Source of the DNA: Limonium bicolor
Taxonomy: Eukaryota > Streptophyta > Magnoliopsida > Caryophyllales > Plumbaginaceae
NCBI GenBank assembly: GCA_023374045.1
Contig: CM041780.1
Location: 35,507,765 to 35,571,764 of the forward strand
Length of the DNA: 64,000 bases
Reading direction: 5' to 3'
Made by a program: the position numbers and the translations under genes. How positions within the stretch are numbered: position 1 is the stretch's first letter; every line of letters starts with the position of its first letter. Of this stretch, positions 59,136 to 64,000 are shown one piece after another. The notes under the pieces were generated by a model. The model did no database searches. It saw only the letters and a list, made by a program, of their open reading frames with translations, and was not told the DNA's origin.

Positions 59136-59216
59136 ACGTCCGGTTTTCCGTCCGGATCCGGACGTGGCTAGGTTTTCACGACCGGATTTGCGTCCGGCTG
59201 AGTTTAGCCGGACACG
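59136..59216. repeat. Double GTCCGG palindrome, element I
   Basis: GTCCGGTTTTCCGTCCGG with GGATCCGGACG, then ACCGGATTTGCGTCCGGC with TAGCCGGACACG. The second half matches GTCCGGATTTGCGTCCGG of D at nearly every base. Confidence 0.9.
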
Positions 59217-59756
59217 TTGAAACTCTTTTTTTATAAATATATAGATTATTATTTATTAAATTAAAAACTACTACTCTAAAGCACCTCATTGCATTTTTAA
59301 AATTGAAAAGGAGATATTACCAAAAACAATCAAGCAAAAATAAAACAAGAGAAATGTAGAAAAAAATAGCAAGAGTGTTAAGGGACTCCCTGATCCGTAA
59401 TGAACAATGCCGTGATATTCCCCCACACTCGAGTTCAGTTTAGCATCCATATGAGATAACTGAGGAATTAAATCTGCAAAACCAGGAGAACTCAAGTGGA
59501 ACCAGGCAGAGTTATGTATTGAAAAAGGTGAAACGGGGGTCTTGCAGTAAAATGGTAAAAATGTAAAAATTCACAAGAGATTAAAAGAGAATTTAATCAA
59601 GCAAAAGGAAAGTGTAGAAGAGATTTATACTGGTGGGTTGCCTCCCACCAAGCCGCCCATCTTTTCGGTCTTTGGCTAGACCTTGGTGCATCAATTTGAA
59701 GAATCGGGATCCTGGAGCCAGAGTGTTGAATGAACCATATCAACATCGCTCCCTTG

Positions 59757-60770
59757 TTAAAACTTCAGCTGTGATCCATTAAACTTGAATGATTCCCCTT
59801 TCTCGTTGACCACACCAATGACTCCATAAGGGGAAATAGTTGTAACTGTGAATGGACCCGATCAGCGAGATTTCAGCTTTCCTGGAAATAGTTTCAGTCT
59901 CGAATTGAACATTAGCACTCGATCACCAATCGGAAACTCTTGTTTCACAAGCAATTTATCATGCCATCTCTTAGTCCGTTCCTTGTAAATCTTGGAATTT
60001 TCATGGGGTTCCTCTCTGAATTCATCTAGTTCACAAAGCTGCAGTTTCCTTTCCTCACCGGCCTTCTGAAGATCACAATTCAGAACTTTAAGTGCCCAGA
60101 AAGATTTATGTTCCAGTTCTACCGGAAGATGACACGCCTTTCCAAAAACCAACTTGTAAGGAGACATTTCCAAAAGTGTCTTATAAGCTGTCTGGTAAGC
60201 CCACAAAGCATCATCCAATTTCATAGACCAATCCTTACAGGATGAACTAACAGATTTCTGTAGAATCCACTTAATCTCCTTGTTAGTTACCTCAGCTTGG
60301 CCATTGGTCTGTGGATGGTAAGGTAAGGATACCTAATGTGTCACTCCGTACTTTGCAGCAAAGCTTCAAACTGCTTGTTACAAAAGTGAGATCCTTCATC
60401 ACTTATGATTGCCCGTGGTACACCAAACCTAGTGAAAATGTTTTTCTTCAAAAATCTTAGCACAACCTTTGCATCATTAGTAGGCACAGCCACTACTTTA
60501 GCCCATTTAGTCACGTAATCTACAACTACCAAAATGTAGAGGTTCGAATGTGAAGAAGGAAATGGCCCCATGAAGTCAATCCCCCATAAATCAAATGGCT
60601 CAACCTCCAAGATATAATTCAAGGGCATCTCAAGCTTACGTGAAAGGTTACCTTGGTGCTGACAGCTATCACATGTGGACACAAATGCATGGCAGTCTTT
60701 ATGCAGCGTCTTCCAAAAGAAACCTGCCTCCAACACCTTAGCTGCTGTCTTGGCTGGCCCGAAGTGTCCT
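59757..60770 (-). pseudogene. Integrase of element I
   Basis: The zinc-binding N-terminus (H-C-H-S-R.., then CDSCQHQG at about 60675-60652) and catalytic core follow: first Asp in [11 protein letters not shown] (about 60585), second in IISDEGSHF (about 60405), and the Glu region [15 protein letters not shown] (about 60320-60275). A frameshift near 60355 and a TAG just before the YHPQ motif interrupt the core. A 121-codon frame (60224-59862) carries the C-terminal part; a TGA near 59862 precedes the natural end, TAA at 59757-59759. It would insert the cDNA into the genome; non-functional here. Confidence 0.88.
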
Positions 60771-61390
60771 TCAGCTCTCTTGAATGACAGTGGACAAGGA
60801 TGTCACGTGTCTTAGTCTCTGGGACACACCGACGAATAATTCCATCACCACAATCTGCTTAGCAAGGTAATTCGCAATATCGGCATTCCAAGGATCCTCC
60901 TTAAAACCAGTTGCATACACCAGCTCATGAGGGAAGTATTCATTAATTGGTATACAGTTATAAGGAACTTGCATCCGTGATAAATGATCAGCAACTCTGT
61001 TCTGCACTTCGGGCTTGTCTCTCACCTCAATGTCGAACTCCTGTAAGAGTAGTATCCATCTGATCAATCGGGGCTTAGCATCAGCTTTTTGGAACAAATA
61101 CCTCAAAGTAGAATGATCAGTATGTATGATGACTTTGCTCCCGAAGATGTATGGTCTGAACTTGTCACAAGCAAAAACAATGGCCAACAACTCCTTCTCT
61201 GTGGTGGCATAGTTTTTCTGAGCGTCATTGAGTGTCTTGCTAGCATAATAAACAAGTCGCAGCACCTTCTCATGCCTTTGACTGAGGACTGCTCCCACAG
61301 CAAAGTCGCTCGCATCACACATGATCTCGAAGGGTAAGGACCAATCAGGAGCAACGACAACAGGGGCAATCACCAACTTTTCCTTATCGT
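60771..61390 (-). pseudogene. RNase H of element I
   Basis: Catalytic residues are seen in [14 protein letters not shown] (first Asp), [10 protein letters not shown] (Glu), [10 protein letters not shown] (Asp) and [10 protein letters not shown] (Asp). It would degrade the RNA strand of the RNA-DNA hybrid. It is separated from RT by frameshifts near 61534 and 61390. At the 3' side, shifts near 60855 and 60785 lead into integrase. Confidence 0.9.
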
Positions 61391-62676
61391 GTTGAATGCA
61401 TCAAGACACACCTGCGTAAACTCAAACTTTGCATCCTTCATTAGCAAATTGCACAGAGGTTTAGATATCTTCGAAAAGTCTTTTATGAATCTTCTATAGA
61501 ACCCTGTGTGACCCAGGAAACTTCTAACATCTTTTTACAGAGGCTAGCGGTGGTAGCTTCTCAATGACCTCAATTTTGGCTTTATCTACCTCAATAACTT
61601 TGCTCGATATCTTGTGACCTAACACAATGCCCTCTTGCACCATGAAGTGGCACTTCTCCCAGTTCAGCACTAGATATGTCTCTCTGCACCTGGCTAGAAT
61701 TTGATCTAAATTGTCCAAACACGAATCAAACGTTAGTCCAAACACAGAGAAATCATCCATAAATACCTCGATGCATTTCTCAAGATAATCAGAAAATATA
61801 GCAGTCATGCATCGCTGGAAGGTAGTTGGCGCATTGCACAATCCAAAAGCCATGCGTCGGTAGGCATATGTTCCATAGGGGCATGTAAACGTGGTCTTCT
61901 CCTGGTCTTCTATAGCAATAGGAATCTGAAAATAACCAGAATATCCATCCAAGAAACAATAGTATTTATGCCATGAAAGCCTTTCCAACATTTGGTCAAT
62001 GAATGGAAGAGGAAAATGATTTTTCCTAGTGGCAGCATTCAATTTCCTGTAATCAATACATACCCTATGCCCTGTAATAGTTCTTTGAGGAGCCAATTCA
62101 TCTTTATCATTAGGGATTACAGTAAATCCCCCTTTCTTAGGTACTACATGTGTAGGACTTATCCATTCGCTATCTAAAATAGCATAGATGGTACCTACAT
62201 CTAGAAGCTTGATTACCTCATTCTTCACCACTTCTTTCATGTTAGGATTCAAGCATCGTTGAGGTTGAACCATTGGCTTGCAATTTTCCTCCAAGTGAAT
62301 GCGGTAGGTGCAGAAATTACCTGATATCCCCTTGATATCAGCAACACACCATCCTATTGGTTCCTTGTTCTTCCTGAGTACCTGTAAAAGTTGCTCCTCC
62401 TGCGAATGTGTTAGGTTTGCAGAGATAATAATAGGTAACCCAGAGGGTTCAACTAAAAGACATATTTCAAATGACTAGGAAGAGGTTTCAGCTCTAAGGT
62501 GGGTGGTGCTCTGATGGAAGGAATCAACTCCTTAGGTTCTCTCTCTAATCTCTCCTTCTCCACATGAGCACCCCTGTGAAACGGCCTACCAGCTGATAAA
62601 TGGAATGCAACCTCAGCAATCTCAGGATCCTCATGAGCTCCATCAAAAGAATTAAATAAGCACTTTTCTAACTCAT
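61391..62676 (-). pseudogene. Reverse transcriptase of element I
   Basis: The core frame is 62294-61524 and its upstream part is readable back to about 62470. Conserved RT motifs: SPTHVVPKKGG, RVCIDYRKLNA, LDGYSGYFQIPI, FGLCNAPTTFQRCM, and the active site VFMDDFSVFG (F-M-D-D, at about 61758). Upstream, a third frame (about 62700-62475) encodes the linker from protease and ends in a TAG after KYVF. A run of five A at about 61532 causes the shift after LASVK. Copies RNA to DNA; inactive. Confidence 0.9.
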
Positions 62677-63381
62677 CTAATTCAGCTGGACCAAAATATA
62701 TTCCTGCATCAAAGAATCAATAGCATCTAGACTAAAATAGGCATGCACGTCAGAAGGATGTTTAGTAACCTTGGACATATCAAAGACCAGCTGCTCATCA
62801 TGCATTTTCAAGATAATCTTACCACCCTCAATATCAATAAGGGTCCTAGCTGTTCGCATGAAAGGGCGTCCAAGAATTAATAGTACTTCCTTGTCTTCCT
62901 CCATATCTAAAATCACAAAATCAGCAGGAAAAATGAAAGTACCAACAGAAACAACCAAATCTCTAACCACACCCTTAGGGAAGAAGATGGATCTATCTGC
63001 TAACTGTAAAGTAATACGAGTAGGGTCACACTCCCCTAATCCAAGCTTAAGATACATGGATAAAGGCATCAAATTAATGCTAGCTCCCAAATCACAGAGT
63101 CCCTTACCACAATCGAAATTACCTATTGAGCATGGAATGATTGGTAAGCCGGGATCATCGAGCTTTGGTGGAAGATTCTTGCTCAGCACTACAGAAACTT
63201 TCTCTGTCAATTGCACCGTCTCCTTCTCAACTAATGACCTTCTATTTGAAAGGATGTCTTTCAAGAACTTTGCATAGATAGGCATCTGCGCCGAAGCATC
63301 TAAAAAAGGAATATTAATTGTTAGTTTCTTAAAAATGCTAAGAAACTTACCAAATTGCTCGTCGAGGTCTCTCTTTTTCAA
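62677..63381 (-). pseudogene. Protease of element I
   Basis: Follows gag in the same frame after a TGA. Athila protease features: LDEQFGKFL, MPIYAKFLK, the catalytic GLCDLGASINLMPLS (about 63105-63061), LQLADRSI, and LILGRPFMRTA (about 62882-62850). The protease fold itself is unbroken over about 230 codons. A frameshift near 62700 separates it from the RT linker. Confidence 0.9.
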
Positions 63382-64000
63382 TCAATTTGGGAATGACACT
63401 GGGAGCTCAGGCACCGCCCGTCGTGATGATCGAGAGGACTGGACAGCTTCGCCGGTCAGCTCACTATCTTTCTGTGCATTATTATTTACTGGAGCACTTC
63501 CTGACACTGGTCCCTCAATGATTTCTACCTCTTGACCAGCAACCTTGTCTTTTTCAGGTTCAGCTGGAGTGTTCTCAACTTCAGGGATTGAAGGATCAAG
63601 CTTCTTACCACTCCTCAAAGTTACTGCTTTAGCATATTCGCGAGGATTCTTCTCTGGCTGACTAGGTAGAGCCCCTGCAGGTCTATCAGAAAATTTTTCA
63701 TTCAGTTGGTCAATCTGAGTCTCAAGATGTTTGTTGAAAGCTTTCTGCTCCAAGATGAATGTCTTGTTCTCATGGTTTGTGTTCTCTTGCTGTTCGAGTT
63801 TCCTATTGGTTGACAAGATAAACTCCCGCATCATATCCTCCAAACTTGAACTCACACCAGCTGGCTGTTTCTGTGTCTGCTGGTTCTGCATTTGCTGATT
63901 ATGATGAGGTCTCTGAAAATGCTGAGTGTTCTACTGTGGAGGCCTCTGACTGTAATTATTTCCCTGGAACCTCTACTGCTGATATCCTTGATTGTTTTGA
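63382..64000 (-). pseudogene. gag C-terminal part of element I
   Basis: Q- and N-rich sequence, then a coiled-coil (FILEQKAFNKHLETQIDQL), AGALPSQPEKNPREYAKAVT and the conserved TLRSGKKLD, typical of the Athila gag-protease linker. Two TAG codons at about 63928 and 63973 lie in CAG-rich sequence. It stops at TGA 63384-63382 directly before the protease in the same frame. The capsid and zinc knuckle lie beyond the window. Confidence 0.85.

Larger units (their letters stand above)
58390..59756 (-). other. Spacer of I between integrase and third ORF
   Basis: Non-coding. GTCCGG palindromes at 58626-58674 and 59136-59216; a purine/pyrimidine run near 59065-59115. A PPT-like CGAGTGTGGGGGAATATC (minus strand, about 59415-59433) resembles D's AAGTGTGGGGG tracts. 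Confidence 0.75.
57071..64000 (-). mobile_element. Element I: Athila-lineage element, decayed, both ends outside or lost
   Basis: Minus orientation; order gag, protease, RT, RNase H, integrase, spacer, 3' ORF. The N-terminal half of gag and the 5' LTR lie beyond 64000; the 3' ORF is cut by D at 57071. The only element here with polymerase and integrase domains, but at least six frameshifts and many stops inactivate it. It is the outermost and most damaged, consistent with being the oldest. Confidence 0.9.

Noticed and set aside
1..64000. Possible host genes
   Set aside because: Every stretch is accounted for by retroelement sequence; no intron-exon structure or non-TE protein domain was recognised.

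Overview
The window is plant nuclear DNA made almost entirely of nested LTR retrotransposons. The evidence is plant-type primer-binding sites (initiator-Met, Asp and Tat/Ogre types), Ty3/gypsy Athila and Tat/Ogre domains, LTRs of 1.7-4.3 kb, and several 5-bp target-site duplications (TSDs). I see no host gene, rRNA or tRNA gene. The lineages suit a eudicot or other angiosperm; the species cannot be named from this window.

The layout is a set of nested boxes. Outermost is I (57071-64000, minus), a decayed Athila-lineage element and the only one here with reverse transcriptase, RNase H and integrase. D (31448-57070, plus; Athila-like; gag and protease only) sits in the 3' ORF of I. Inside D's 5' LTR is E (26347-31447 visible, minus), of which only LTR is seen. 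E's LTR holds solo LTR F (27271-29389, minus), which contains a 147-bp LINE-like 3' end (28813-28959). E was also hit by A (883-26346, minus), a giant non-coding element with 4.2-kb LTRs and a 5.0-kb internal region. A holds B (7613-21164, plus), a complete element of the same superfamily in opposite orientation, and C (1-882, plus), the tail of a related LTR inside A's 3' LTR. The gag gene of D holds G (33395-51644, plus; Tat/Ogre-like; partial gag, protease and G-patch, no RT). G holds H (38582-47437, minus), a close relative with only a broken gag fragment and nearly identical LTRs, so the youngest insertion.

No element here could move by itself. A and B are essentially non-coding (LARD-like), D and G have lost RT-RH-IN, H lacks even the capsid, and I is full of frameshifts and stops. 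All must have depended, or now depend, on enzymes from elsewhere. LTR differences judged by eye suggest H is very recent, B about 2%, A, D and G about 3%, and I oldest.

The most striking signal is a GTCCGG-based palindromic module in the LTRs or untranslated regions of three Ty3/gypsy lineages. An 18-base core is identical but for one base between the Athila-type LTR of D and the chromovirus-type LTR of A. Other points worth checking are an in-frame UGA at the same gag-protease position in D and I, internal polypurine-tract copies in several elements, and different tandem arrays at the same 3' position of G and H.
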